A stretch of 58,515 nt of DNA from Absicoccus porci. GTDB taxonomy: Bacteria > Bacillota_I > Bacilli_A > Erysipelotrichales > Erysipelotrichaceae. Below, one piece after another: positions 25,088 to 35,214 of the stretch (within the stretch, counting starts at the first letter, position 1; every line of letters begins with the position of its first letter). The stretch is from contig NZ_RJQC01000006.1 in the NCBI RefSeq assembly GCF_003725415.1, forward strand, positions 1-58,515. Direction: 5' to 3'. Made by a program: the position numbers and the translations under genes. The notes beneath the pieces were generated by a model. That model saw only the letters and a program-made list of their open reading frames with translations, searched no databases and was not told the origin of the DNA.

Positions 25088-26944
25088 TTATGCGGTACGT
25101 TTCCACATGTATACAACAAGGTAAGGTGGCATGTTGTTATGAGCAGAACCACTACCTTTCGCAGAAGTTAAATATGCCCATTCATTTCCTTCTGCAGTGT
25201 TTGTTTGGTTTATCCACCACATTTCCATAGTGGATGTTTGGCCGGTATCTTTAAGAGCTTGGCTAGCAGTAACGCCTTTACCAAATACACCAATAAAGTC
25301 AGATTTCATTTCACCGTTATTTGTCATGTTGTTAAAAAATGGCGTATCGTGTGCATGGCTGGGCATTTCAGCAACCGATAATTTATGAGTTGCTGCACCA
25401 CCAGTTGCTCCTGACGAGTATGTTGAACCAGCACCCAATAAAAATCTGTCTTTTAATTGTGTCCACGAACCGCCGAACAACGTGGCTGGGCTAGTCGAAT
25501 TCACGCTTAGATAGATGCTGCCAATAGGATAGATATAATCGATTAGCTTCTTTCCATGTACTTCAAGTTCCCATGAATCCGCTATTTCAAGAGTTTTGTC
25601 TTTTTCTGACACTTTACCAATTGCGATACCTTTTCCCCCAGCTTTAAAGTCCATCAAAACTGAGGCGGTTGAAACCATATCGATAATAGTGACAGTAGTG
25701 AAGGCATCAGTGATGGTATATTTGACATCATAGGAGCTTTCTGTTGAAATTGCGCCGCCACCAAAAGTGAATGCTGTTCCAGAAGAAAAGCTCTTATTGG
25801 CATTAGTCCATGAAGTTGCTGAGGATTTTTTGTAGTACGTTGCACAGGTTATCGTATTTTTACTACTGCATGTAGCGTAGCTAAATGAGATAAGTCCTCG
25901 GATATACGTGCCATCATCATTTATGACACCGGCGCTGGTTGCTCTTTGTGATATATAACTTGAAAAGGATGGTGCAGAATATGCAACAACACTTATGCTG
26001 ACGGTTTTTGCATCGGATACTCGTCCTCTGGAATCTGTAACTTTCGCAGTAAAAGTGATTGTTCCAGAAGCTGCAAGTAAACCCGTTGTAAAGCTGGACG
26101 CAGTACTTGAATATCCGCCACCGCTGATTGAGTAGGAAGATATCGTTGAACCATATGCACCAGCTGCACCATTAATAGTTACGGTTGCTTTTGATTTGTT
26201 TTGAACATAGATGGCCCATGCTGTCGGAACATCACCATCAACACGTGTAGCAGTAACACTTGTCATCGTGGGCTTTACCGAAGCTGGTACTGTCAAGGTT
26301 AGAGTGCATGTCTTGGAGCCAATCTTAGTAGAACCATTGTATGTATCACAGGTGATAGTGCAGGTTCCTGATACTGCATTTGGAATCTGATTTGCAAGTG
26401 TAAGAGCAGGCGTCCACGAAACGGATGTTGACGTTGTCTTTGAAACGATAGTTCCTGTGGTGCTTCCAAAGGAATATGTCAAAGTATGTGTAAATGACGA
26501 CGATGCCCTTGTAATAGTAATCGTTGAGGCAGAGTTTAAATTTGTATTGGTAGCAGATACGGTTGATGCTCTTGGAATCGTATCAAGGGTATGTGTACCA
26601 CTGGCAGTAACGCTGACTGCGTAAGTGTAAACACCTGCTTCAATACTCAAACTAAAAGACTTTGTTCCGTCTGCGTTATGTGTGATTTTAGTTGTACCTG
26701 ATGCTACAGACGTACCATTGTATAACTGTATTCTTGTATCTGTTGAAGTTGAATAAACGGTTGTTCCGTTAATGACAGCCTTAAAGCCACCAGTCATAAC
26801 CCAGCCGCTGGCAGAACCTGCACCAGTAATAGACCAAGATAATGTAGACTGATTGTTTTCTACACTTTGACTTGATAATGACCAAGATAATTTCACGGAA
26901 CGACCGTGACTTTCATTTGTTGTTATGCTTCCGCTTTTAGCCAT
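25088..26944 (-). CDS. Phage tail/baseplate protein, DUF859-like with C-terminal collar-type domain
   Basis: 618 residues, Ser/Thr-rich. The N-terminal and middle parts are beta-rich, with repeats typical of DUF859 siphovirus proteins (VKLSWSLSSQSVENNQSTLSW, ISITVVAYSAPSFSSY). From about residue 470 a domain typical of baseplate and tail-fibre ends appears: IYPIGSIYLSVNSTSPATLF, GGSWTQLKDRFLLGAGSTY, MPSHAHDT and NNMPPYLVVYMWKRT. Likely a host-contact or receptor-binding protein. GGAGGAATG before the ATG. It is the last structural gene before the lysis cassette. Confidence 0.82.
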   Translation of the reverse strand: MAKSGSITTNESHGRSVKLSWSLSSQSVENNQSTLSWSITGAGSASGWVMTGGFKAVINGTTVYSTSTDTRIQLYNGTSVASGTTKITHNADGTKSFSLSIEAGVYTYAVSVTASGTHTLDTIPRASTVSATNTNLNSASTITITRASSSFTHTLTYSFGSTTGTIVSKTTSTSVSWTPALTLANQIPNAVSGTCTITCDTYNGSTKIGSKTCTLTLTVPASVKPTMTSVTATRVDGDVPTAWAIYVQNKSKATVTINGAAGAYGSTISSYSISGGGYSSTASSFTTGLLAASGTITFTAKVTDSRGRVSDAKTVSISVVAYSAPSFSSYISQRATSAGVINDDGTYIRGLISFSYATCSSKNTITCATYYKKSSATSWTNANKSFSSGTAFTFGGGAISTESSYDVKYTITDAFTTVTIIDMVSTASVLMDFKAGGKGIAIGKVSEKDKTLEIADSWELEVHGKKLIDYIYPIGSIYLSVNSTSPATLFGGSWTQLKDRFLLGAGSTYSSGATGGAATHKLSVAEMPSHAHDTPFFNNMTNNGEMKSDFIGVFGKGVTASQALKDTGQTSTMEMWWINQTNTAEGNEWAYLTSAKGSGSAHNNMPPYLVVYMWKRTA

Positions 26945-26966
26945 GAATCATTCCTCCCATTCCTCC

Positions 26967-27524
26967 TTAAGATGCAGGGTCTCGCCATTTGATGGAGAGA
27001 TTGCCATTTGCTCTTGGAATAAAGTCAAACCAGCCTCTGGTCTCATTTCCAAGAGATAATTTGTTTCGTATTTCTGCATTGGTAATAACCAAGCTGTTAT
27101 TTGAGATAAAAGCGATTTTCTGGCCGTTTTCCTTGAAGGCAAGCTCCTCATTGGATAGCTCGGCAGTGAAGGCATTTCCAACTCTGCCAAGCTCAATAAG
27201 GGCACCTTTGAAACGGATGTATTCTTCTAATAGCTGTTGGTTGTAAGCTACGTTTCCTTTTATCTCATCAGTAATAGCAGTAAAGTCCATGCGGATTTCG
27301 CTGCTGTTTTGAGTAATGCTAGACTGGAAATCTTTCTGAATGGTTTCTAACTGAGTCTTTTCAATGTAGGTATCATGAACGGTACTGGTAATTTCATCTG
27401 CAGTTTTCGCAATTTCTGAGTAGCAGTCATGCACCTGAATCTTCAGGATTTCTACATCATCTAAAGCATCCTCATAAGCCACCACGCTTTGGAAGGTGTG
27501 CTGGCATGAAGTTAATAGCGCCAT
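26967..27524 (-). CDS. Phage tail/baseplate protein
   Basis: 185 residues. The N-terminal half is predicted coiled coil (ILKIQVHDCYSEIAKTADEITSTVHDTYIEKTQLETIQKDF is rich in heptads), the C-terminal half beta-rich (FTAELSNEELAFKENGQKIAFISN, RGWFDFIPRANGNLSIKW). The second half looks like the C-terminal part of phage tail-tip proteins. AGGTG before the ATG. It is placed between two large tail-fibre genes, with 15 nt to the one upstream. Confidence 0.7.
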   Translation of the reverse strand: MALLTSCQHTFQSVVAYEDALDDVEILKIQVHDCYSEIAKTADEITSTVHDTYIEKTQLETIQKDFQSSITQNSSEIRMDFTAITDEIKGNVAYNQQLLEEYIRFKGALIELGRVGNAFTAELSNEELAFKENGQKIAFISNNSLVITNAEIRNKLSLGNETRGWFDFIPRANGNLSIKWRDPAS

Positions 27525-27539
27525 TCATTACACCTCCCA

Positions 27540-29354
27540 TCAGTTAGAAACATCACACTGTAAAGTAAGCAAGCTATCAATATCAGCTGCGGAAAGATAG
27601 ATAACTTTTCCGGTCTTTGTGAATGTAACTTCCTTGCCGTCCTTATCCTGTGCGTACCAAGTGTAAGTAAGGCTTTGCTTTTCTGTGGCGTTGGCCCATG
27701 CAGAACCACTATATTTCATAAGCGTTACGGACTTAGCGCTATGGTCAATCTTGTACCAGAAATCACCGGACTTCGGACTTGAAGGTGCAGTTTCACTGAT
27801 GATGCCAAGAAGGGCATCTACTTCCTGCTGGTTAGTTCTGACGATGATATATGGAACAAGACCGCCAAGATTGTTCTTAACAGTAAATCCACCGATGGAA
27901 AGCATCTCCGATACATAGGGGTCAGATTTATCTTCCACGGTGATAACATCAACATAGTTCTTGCTGGAATATGTCATCGTGCAGCGGTAAGACTGGATGT
28001 TGATAATATCTGCACCTGAGACTTCCAAGGTGGAACCAGTAGCACCGCTGATATTTGTCCATGTACCATTCACATATTTTGCCCACTGATAGGTACCAGT
28101 TGTGATAGCGGTAGTGCCGTTATATGCAGAGGTTGCCAGAGTAAGCTTTCCGGATTGATTCTGTACGATGGTTCCATTAGGTGCGTATACAGAGAAAACA
28201 ACTGCTGAAGTACCATTGCTTCCTGCTTTGGATTTCGTCCAAGTAAACACCTTAGTGGCTGTCTTTCCTGAAATAGTAAATGTCAAAGTGATATTACCTG
28301 TAAGTACCGCAGTTCCACCAAGGTCAGAAGATGCTGCAACGGATAATTCAATCAAGCCTGCAGCTGTAGCAGTCGCAGCTGTATTTGTTTTAAGTGTGAT
28401 ACCTGTAGGAAAGGTTCCAACAGCACAAGTACAAGTTGTCTGTGTGATACCAACATATCCGGTAAACGGAATAGAGATAGTTGATGCAGCAGATGTTTTA
28501 CCGGCTGATGTACAAGCGATAGACTGCGTTTCGTTTCCTAAAACAATGGAGATACCGCCGCTTCCTGCAGAACCTGTAGCACCTTTATCACCCTTGGCAC
28601 CGTCATAAATCTTTGTGATGGTTACAGTATCAAATACATCAGAATCACTTGTCACAAGCTTGATTTGAGCCACATTATCTACGAATACTGCATGCGTAGG
28701 TTTAACCATCAGAGTTCCGCCGGTGATGCTCGTGTTATCAGATGTGGTAGGATAATCTGCCCAGTTTCCAGAGCTGTTCTTATACTGCCATTTGCTAATA
28801 GTCACACCCTGAACCTGCGCGGTAAGCGTGGCCTGAGAAGCACCTACTAAGGTCGAAGAGGTGTCGTACTTGAATACATAGGTATCAGCAGTTACATAAG
28901 CAAGTCTTGCGTTTGTTGCATTTTTTACCAAGGTATAAGTAATATCAGCAGAGATATTGACGGTGTTCTTTGTTTCAGAATCGTAGTAGCTGATATAGCA
29001 GATGTAAGTAATCATGCCGGAATCAGAAGCAGCTAGCTTGTTTGTATTAACTGTAAGAACACCCTTGTTGACAGATTCTCCAGATGTAAGTGATGTCTCA
29101 GCAGCAACGCCATCTTTACGCTTCCATGAGATTGTTACACCGGTAGCGGTCAAAGAGATGTTTGTCTGGTCAAGAAAGATAACCGGAGTCAATACAAGAT
29201 TAGTCGTGGCCCAGCTAGGTGCATATTCATGTGGTAGTGTATTCGGGTCTTCACTCTGCGTCTTAGGAAGATTTGAAGTAATATATGCCGACAGCTTTCT
29301 TTGGTCAGTAATATCCACAAAGGTCTGCTGGCTGGATGTCAAAATTGTAGCCAT
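27540..29354 (-). CDS. Large phage tail/baseplate protein with Ig-like repeats
   Basis: 604 residues, Thr/Ser/Val-rich and beta-structured. The N-terminus MATILTSSQQTFVDITDQRKLSAYI resembles upper-baseplate proteins of siphoviruses. Repeated Ig-like segments (SWKRKDGVAAETSLTSGESV, TYQWAKYVNGTWTNISGATGSTLEVSG), one short collagen-like run (DGAKGDKGATGSAG) and a C-terminal YTWYAQDKDGKEV follow. TAGGAGG before the ATG. It probably builds the tail tip and contributes to host binding; the exact role is unknown. Confidence 0.75.
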   Translation of the reverse strand: MATILTSSQQTFVDITDQRKLSAYITSNLPKTQSEDPNTLPHEYAPSWATTNLVLTPVIFLDQTNISLTATGVTISWKRKDGVAAETSLTSGESVNKGVLTVNTNKLAASDSGMITYICYISYYDSETKNTVNISADITYTLVKNATNARLAYVTADTYVFKYDTSSTLVGASQATLTAQVQGVTISKWQYKNSSGNWADYPTTSDNTSITGGTLMVKPTHAVFVDNVAQIKLVTSDSDVFDTVTITKIYDGAKGDKGATGSAGSGGISIVLGNETQSIACTSAGKTSAASTISIPFTGYVGITQTTCTCAVGTFPTGITLKTNTAATATAAGLIELSVAASSDLGGTAVLTGNITLTFTISGKTATKVFTWTKSKAGSNGTSAVVFSVYAPNGTIVQNQSGKLTLATSAYNGTTAITTGTYQWAKYVNGTWTNISGATGSTLEVSGADIINIQSYRCTMTYSSKNYVDVITVEDKSDPYVSEMLSIGGFTVKNNLGGLVPYIIVRTNQQEVDALLGIISETAPSSPKSGDFWYKIDHSAKSVTLMKYSGSAWANATEKQSLTYTWYAQDKDGKEVTFTKTGKVIYLSAADIDSLLTLQCDVSN

Positions 29355-29365
29355 GAAATAACCTC

Positions 29366-30823
29366 CTATAAAATGATTTCACAATAGAAGGAAGCATTAT
29401 CCTGAACATCCTCTGTTGTGATTATGATTGTTTTTATGCCGCGATGAGCTTTATCCCACTCAGCATCAGCAGCCTCATCAGAGGACTTTCTATGCCATAT
29501 AAAGCTTTCTGCTTCAAGGGAATCGGTGATATCTTTATCCCAAGAGAATACCTTGCAGTGCATTCGGCTTTTCTGGCCTTTATCCTTGAAAATGCTGACA
29601 CCATCAACCACAAGCTCTGTGTGATACATTTTCTGTGAATTGATGGTATCGACTTTTCCGGATATAGATTCTATTTTTGAAGTTTGCCCAAGAATGTCAT
29701 CTTCAAGGGCAGCGATATTTTTATTCTGTTTTGCAGAAGCAGCAGTAAGTGTTACACCGCTTGCTCCAATGGTGATGGTGTTACCAGAAGGATTTAAGTA
29801 ATCTCTGGTTCGGCTGACACAAAGATAAGTACCATGAATGCCATGTGGCTTTGATATGCATTCCACATACATACGGGCACGAATATCACCAATATCAGCA
29901 CCGGTATCTGATTCATCCACGATTGTTAGTTCTATGCTGGTGATGCCTTTAACCAAATCTGATAATCTGGCTTTTGCTTTTCTAAGCAGATTTCCGGGAA
30001 GCGTTACATCATCCCAGATTTCAGAAGTCCAAATCCAGCCGATTTCTTTGATTGCTTTTTCATCACAAACGTAGTTCTTTCCATCGTTGACAGAGGTGAT
30101 ATCGATACGTTCATCTGTTTCTGTCTCGGTTCCTTCTTCGTCAGTTTCTTTCTTTTTCGCACCAAGAGGGATAAGCGCAGTCACACGCTCGGTATGGTCT
30201 TTTGTAATTTTGACATTCAAAAGATTTTTACCGAATTCAACGGTCTGCACTGATTTGGTAGTGAAGTCTTCAAGGTAATCCAGATACTTACCATTTGTTG
30301 TGTAGCGCACCTGAAGATAACCGCCATGCGTATTTATCAGCTTGTTTTTGATGGCATCCATTGTGCAGGAATATTCGGAATTGCTGTAGGAAATATAATC
30401 GTTATCATCTTTGACCGTTACATTTCCAAGAGTGAAGCGTTTCTGTTCCTCCACATTTTTGTTATGGATAGAAATGAAGTATTCCAGCAATCCTTTGAGC
30501 GTTCCTTTATATGAAAAAGGTGGCTGGATTGTATCTTTTAGATAAGCAAGGCAGGATTCACAAGTCCAAGAATGGGTATTGTAAAAATCACTGCCATCAT
30601 CTAAGGCACGGCCTTCAAATACGACATCATTACCTTTTTTGCAGACAATCACTGAGGCCATTGGTTTAATAGAAGTCAGGTAGGGATGATTAAACGGAGC
30701 GGATAGCTTAAGACTATCGATATTTTCTGCATCTTCCTGAATTTGCGCTTCTGTAATTGCTAACTTTGAAAGATTCGGATGATAAAAAAGAGAACCGTCC
30801 ACATATACTTTGAATAAACTCAT
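29366..30823 (-). CDS. Phage tail endopeptidase/tail-spike (Tal-like) protein
   Basis: 485 residues. The N-terminal and middle domain match the Prophage_tail (minor structural protein) family: a beta-rich gp27-like fold with SCLAYLKDTIQPPFSY, GLLEYFISIHN, GGYLQVRYTTNGKYLDYLEDF and VKITKDHTERVTALIPLG. The C-terminal end is a smaller beta domain (WHRKSSDEAADAEW). It forms the hub under the tail tube, sometimes with cell-wall-degrading activity, though no catalytic motif is obvious here. GGGAGG before the ATG; its first bases overlap the end of the Dit gene by 4 nt. Confidence 0.85.
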   Translation of the reverse strand: MSLFKVYVDGSLFYHPNLSKLAITEAQIQEDAENIDSLKLSAPFNHPYLTSIKPMASVIVCKKGNDVVFEGRALDDGSDFYNTHSWTCESCLAYLKDTIQPPFSYKGTLKGLLEYFISIHNKNVEEQKRFTLGNVTVKDDNDYISYSNSEYSCTMDAIKNKLINTHGGYLQVRYTTNGKYLDYLEDFTTKSVQTVEFGKNLLNVKITKDHTERVTALIPLGAKKKETDEEGTETETDERIDITSVNDGKNYVCDEKAIKEIGWIWTSEIWDDVTLPGNLLRKAKARLSDLVKGITSIELTIVDESDTGADIGDIRARMYVECISKPHGIHGTYLCVSRTRDYLNPSGNTITIGASGVTLTAASAKQNKNIAALEDDILGQTSKIESISGKVDTINSQKMYHTELVVDGVSIFKDKGQKSRMHCKVFSWDKDITDSLEAESFIWHRKSSDEAADAEWDKAHRGIKTIIITTEDVQDNASFYCEIIL

Positions 30824-31470
30824 AGGCGGCCCTCCCTATATCTGAATGTAGTTGTTCCAGTGCTGTTTACCTTCACAGAGTTGTTTCCATAGGCAAGTTG
30901 CAGTTCAGGGATTTCCCAAGTGCCTGCGCTGATTGTTTTGGAAAAAGAATCTGTACCGATTTTCCATTCAAGGGTAGTTTCAGCAGTTGTGGTGATTGTA
31001 GGCACAACAGGCATAAAATCATTTGTTAGCGAAACGGTTTTAGTTCCGGCTACCTGAACAACGGTTTCGTCGGTGTGATAACGGTAAGCATCACCATCAG
31101 TGCAGTTAAGAGTGAGCTGTCCTTTGTTGGAAATAGGGTCATACACTGGAGAGGCTTCAATGGTTCCGATACAGTAGAGTGTTGGTTCTTCAGAACAGAT
31201 TACTTGTACAAGTATTCCAGCAAAGTGATTTATTATCTCAGTCACTCTGTTATTGAAATCGCTTCGTGTTCCAAGCATTGACAAAACTATAGTAAAGGCC
31301 CTTGGCTGGAATGATACCGAGCCAAGAGCCTCTGTGAATCTGATTGGAGAATTGCGACCGGGAACAACGACGGTTTCACTCTGAGATTGTGGTGTTGGAA
31401 AGTCGATACTTTCTCTAAGCCAGCCCATCTGAAAAAGTGAGATGTTATTGATTAATATATCTGGTCTCAT
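30820..31470 (-). CDS. Distal tail protein (Dit/SPP1 gp19.1-like)
   Basis: 216 residues. It has the Sipho_tail features: N-terminal INNISLFQMGWLRESIDFPTPQSQSETVVVPGR, RAFTIVLSMLGTRSDFNNRVTEIINHFAG, and the C-terminal galectin-like domain ending VKVNSTGTTTFRYREGR. Dit forms the hexameric ring linking tail tube and baseplate. It overlaps the tape-measure gene by 4 nt and the Tal-like gene by 4 nt. GGAGG precedes the ATG. Confidence 0.85.
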   Translation of the reverse strand: MRPDILINNISLFQMGWLRESIDFPTPQSQSETVVVPGRNSPIRFTEALGSVSFQPRAFTIVLSMLGTRSDFNNRVTEIINHFAGILVQVICSEEPTLYCIGTIEASPVYDPISNKGQLTLNCTDGDAYRYHTDETVVQVAGTKTVSLTNDFMPVVPTITTTAETTLEWKIGTDSFSKTISAGTWEIPELQLAYGNNSVKVNSTGTTTFRYREGRL

Positions 31471-34400
31471 AGTGCAAGCCTCCTTGATAATTTCTGTTGT
31501 TTTCCAAGGCCATTATCAATTGCAGGAAGAAGGTGACCAACAAGGGTTCCATCTTCCAAGTAAATGCCCTTAGAACTGTTGTCTGCGATGATTGCAAGAT
31601 ATCTTTCCATGCCAGCAGTATTCATTTTGCTATCAAGCATTGCTTCAAGCTGTTTATAGAATCCGCTCAGTGGCAGGATTGCTTCTTGTCCTGCTTCACC
31701 GCCAGCCATCAGTGAGCTACCATTCATACCAAAGATAGTAGGGCGATTCATGATACCACCGTTTTTGTACCAGTCGATTGAAAGATGAGGTACGCTTGGC
31801 GGTGCGATAGAAAGAGAGCCTGTTACCTTGAAGTGCGGTAATTTGATGTGAGGTAAAGAAATCTTCATTCCGGAGAAGAAGCCCTTAATCGCATCAACAA
31901 CAGATTTTACTTTGTTCTTTGCAGCTTCAATTGGTGTTGTGATAGCCGACTTGATACCGTTCCATACAGAAGTGGCAGTGGATTTGATTCCGTTAAACAC
32001 AGAAGATACCGTGCTTTTTACAGAATTGAATACTGTGGATACTTTGCTCTTAATACCGTCAACGACAGTAGTGATAGCTGTTTTGATGCCATTCCATACG
32101 GTAGTAGCAACACTCTTTATAGCGTTGAATACTGTGGTGACGACGGTTTTTACTGCATTTACAACAGTTGTTACGTGCGTCTTGATTGCATTCCAAACGG
32201 TTGTGAAAACTGTTTTTATGGCGTTAAGCACTGTACCGATAACAGTAGATATCGCATTGATTGCTCCGGATACTTTTTCTTTGATAGCATCCCAGACTGC
32301 AATAATAATTTCTTTACAGTTCTCCCATATGAATCTAAATGGAAGGGTGATGATATTAAAGGATGCTTCCAGAATTGCTGCAATAAACATAATGGCGGTT
32401 TGAACCGTATTTTTGATGCCTTCCCACAGACCGGTGAAGAATTCGACGATTCCAGTCCATAGATTTACAAAGAAATCTCTGATACCAGTCCATACTTCAT
32501 TCCAGCTTGTACCGAACCAACCAAGTACAACATCAGCAACATTACGAATGATATTCATATAGTTGGTAAATGTATTCTTGATAAAGTCCCATACAGAGCC
32601 GAATATTTCTTTGACACCTTCCCATACCTGAGACCAGTTACCGGTGAATATACCGATAAAGACGTTAAGTAATCCGGTGATAACACCAAGAACGCCTTCA
32701 AGGATATTTGCAATCTGTGTGAACACGCCCTCAAAAAGAGGTGCTAAGAAATTGCATAATCCTTCCCAGATGGCAGATACTACTTCGCTGAAGTTCTCGA
32801 AATCAAAGCCAAGTGCACTAAGTCTATCAGTAATACCCTGTGCGAATCCTGCAAAGATACCTTTGATACGCTCCCAGATGGCAGTAATCTTATTTCGGAA
32901 TTCCTCATTGGTATTCCAAAGATGAACGAAAGCTCCAACCAAAACAGCAATAGCAGCAACGACTGCAATTACAACTGGATTGATACTCATGATTGCTGTA
33001 CCGACTTTGCTCATCACTCCAGATAAACCGCCAGCCTTCGATACCAGACTTGTAATTTTCAGTCCAAACTTACTGAAGGCCTGCATCGCGACACCGACTT
33101 TTGATATCACGGTTCCTAGAATCACTAGCGCTGGCCCAAGCGCTGCAACAAATAATCCAATCTTTACAATGACTTGTTTTGTGCCATCATCCAGATTATT
33201 TAGCCAAGTTACAAATCCTTGAATCTTAGAAACGATATTTTTCACCATCGGCATCAGAGCTTCACCAATTGAGATAGCAAGACCCTCTAATGCAGATTTC
33301 AAGATTGTAAGCTGACCGGATAAATTATCAAGCTGTGTATCAGCCATCTGCTGGGCAGCACCGGCGCTGTTTGTAATGGAATTTTGTAAGCTATCCCATG
33401 TCTCACCTGTATTTGCAAGAAGGGCATTTACTGATGAGAGGTCGGTCTTGTTGAAGATGGAACTGATGATATTTGTTTTCTCCGCAGAAGTCATGCCTTC
33501 CATGCTGGTATTTAAGTCACCAAGGATATCGTTCAAAGAACGCATATTTCCCTGTGAGTCATAAACATCAACACCGAGCTGTTCCATGCAGGCAGCAGCT
33601 TTGTCAGTAGGATTCTGCAATGAAAGAATGACGTTACGAAGATGAGTACCACCTTCAGCGCCCTTGATACCATTGTTTGCAAGGATACCTAGAGCAGTAT
33701 TTAATTCAGCTGTACCGCCTTTGATGGATTTTGCAGTCGCACCAATTGTAAGAATACCTTCGCCTAACTGTGATACAGAGGTGTTGGTGCTAGATGCAGT
33801 TTTAGCCATCTGGTCAACCATTGTATCTGCCTCAGATGTTTCCATTCCAAGAGCAGACATGGCATCAGTGACCATATCCGATGCGGAAGCAAGGTCGATA
33901 TTACCGGCAGCGGCTAAGTTAAGTACTGTTGGCAATGTATCGACCATTTCTTGCGTATCATAACCAGCAAGGGCCAGATAGTTCAGTGCTTCGGCACATT
34001 CACTTGCAGAGAAGGCCGTCTCAGAACCCATCTGCTTCGCAAGGTCAGAAAGGGCCTCCATAGTATTGACACTTTCACCATTGACATTGGACATGGAATC
34101 TTTGGTGATTCCCATTGTCGCCTGCACCTGACTCATTGAGCTTTCAAAGTCAGCAGCGGTTTTTACAGAAGCGATGCCCATGCCGGTTACTGCGGCAGAT
34201 ACAACAGATACCTTCTTACCAACATTTGTAATACCATTACCGACAGTTTCAAGCTTGGAACCTACATCACCAATTTTTGTAAGGGTAGCATTGGTTGTTG
34301 ATGCCTGCTGTTCTAATCGTTTTAATTCAGCCTCGGTCTCGACGATTTCTCTTTGGAGAGCATCATACTGCTCCTGTGTTATTTCGCCTTTTTGTAGCTG

Positions 34401-34652
34401 TTCATTTGCCTGTTCAGCAGCAGTCTTAAGTGTGGCTAGCTTTTCTTTGGTTTCTCCAATTGCCTGTGTCAGTAATTTTTGCTTTTGAGAAAGCAGTTCT
34501 GTATTATGAGGGTCAAGTTTAAGCAGCTTTTCTACATCTCGTAGGGCAGATTGCGTATTCTTAATTTGACCGTTTACACCTTTTAAGGCGGTTTGTAGTT
34601 TAGTGGTATCGCCGCCAATTTCAACGGTAATACCTTTGATTCTATTTGCCAT
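31467..34652 (-). CDS. Phage tail tape measure protein (TP901 family)
   Basis: 1061 residues. The N-terminal coiled coil (QIKNTQSALRDVEKLLKLDP) is followed by the TP901 core (FESSMSQVQATMGITKD, AEALNYLALAGYDTQEM), hydrophobic stretches (VVIAVVAAIAVLVGAFVHLW) and, at about 790-930, a ladder of 11-residue repeats of the form TTVWNAIKTxV. The C-terminal part contains FGMNGSSLMAGGEAGQEAILPL, a common end of tape measures. The protein sets tail length and passes into the host membrane with DNA. Full length, no frameshift. It lies 15 nt after the chaperone extension stop. Confidence 0.95.
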   Translation of the reverse strand: MANRIKGITVEIGGDTTKLQTALKGVNGQIKNTQSALRDVEKLLKLDPHNTELLSQKQKLLTQAIGETKEKLATLKTAAEQANEQLQKGEITQEQYDALQREIVETEAELKRLEQQASTTNATLTKIGDVGSKLETVGNGITNVGKKVSVVSAAVTGMGIASVKTAADFESSMSQVQATMGITKDSMSNVNGESVNTMEALSDLAKQMGSETAFSASECAEALNYLALAGYDTQEMVDTLPTVLNLAAAGNIDLASASDMVTDAMSALGMETSEADTMVDQMAKTASSTNTSVSQLGEGILTIGATAKSIKGGTAELNTALGILANNGIKGAEGGTHLRNVILSLQNPTDKAAACMEQLGVDVYDSQGNMRSLNDILGDLNTSMEGMTSAEKTNIISSIFNKTDLSSVNALLANTGETWDSLQNSITNSAGAAQQMADTQLDNLSGQLTILKSALEGLAISIGEALMPMVKNIVSKIQGFVTWLNNLDDGTKQVIVKIGLFVAALGPALVILGTVISKVGVAMQAFSKFGLKITSLVSKAGGLSGVMSKVGTAIMSINPVVIAVVAAIAVLVGAFVHLWNTNEEFRNKITAIWERIKGIFAGFAQGITDRLSALGFDFENFSEVVSAIWEGLCNFLAPLFEGVFTQIANILEGVLGVITGLLNVFIGIFTGNWSQVWEGVKEIFGSVWDFIKNTFTNYMNIIRNVADVVLGWFGTSWNEVWTGIRDFFVNLWTGIVEFFTGLWEGIKNTVQTAIMFIAAILEASFNIITLPFRFIWENCKEIIIAVWDAIKEKVSGAINAISTVIGTVLNAIKTVFTTVWNAIKTHVTTVVNAVKTVVTTVFNAIKSVATTVWNGIKTAITTVVDGIKSKVSTVFNSVKSTVSSVFNGIKSTATSVWNGIKSAITTPIEAAKNKVKSVVDAIKGFFSGMKISLPHIKLPHFKVTGSLSIAPPSVPHLSIDWYKNGGIMNRPTIFGMNGSSLMAGGEAGQEAILPLSGFYKQLEAMLDSKMNTAGMERYLAIIADNSSKGIYLEDGTLVGHLLPAIDNGLGKQQKLSRRLAL

Positions 34653-34667
34653 TGGCGGTTACCTCCT

Positions 34668-35203
34668 TTAGAATTTGTCAAAATCCTCCTGCGTTGCAAG
34701 ATTGTCATAAGTAGCTCCGTCATTGCCTTTTTCCGTCCAGATATCCATCACCATACCGATGGTAAGAAGGTCAAGCTCAGCAATGGAGATACCTATTTCT
34801 ACGCAGCGCAGAAGGAAGAGTGCGGTTGTCATTTCGCGATTACTGCGTTTAAGTTTTTTTTAGACTCCACGTCTGTAATCAGATTTGTACCCCAGAGTTC
34901 AAGAATTTCTGGAAGCACCTCATAGATAGAGAACATTTCAAACTGGTCAAGCCAATCATCGATATCCTCTGGAATGTTGTGGTCAGCATGATAAGCCATG
35001 ATGTAGGCCACATTTTCAAATATCTCCAAGTCCTCGATGGCAAAAGAAGAACCTGCCTCGCTGTTACCTTTATAAGAGGATTCCAGTTTAGACAGGTCTT
35101 TGAAGATGTCTCTTTTGAACTTTGCACGATAGAGTCTTGGGATAGTAGCAGAAGAGCGGAAGGCGACTTCTTTATCGCCGACCTTGATAGTTTTACTAAG
35201 CAT
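34668..35203 (-). CDS. Tail assembly chaperone gpG/gpGT with programmed -1 frameshift
   Basis: The frame-0 product (34,829-35,203, 124 residues, ending VESKKNLNAVIAK) is the gpG-type chaperone. A slippery run of eight A residues (34,861-34,854) lies 6 codons before its stop. Slipping -1 there continues into an open frame to the TAA at 34,668, adding about 60 residues with MTTALFLLRCVEIGISIAEL and YDNLATQEDFDKF, for a fusion of about 178 residues. It lies directly before the tape measure, exactly where lambda-like gpG/gpGT genes are. The fusion helps load tail-tube subunits on the tape measure. Confidence 0.85.
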
Positions 35204-35214
35204 ACGATTCCTCC

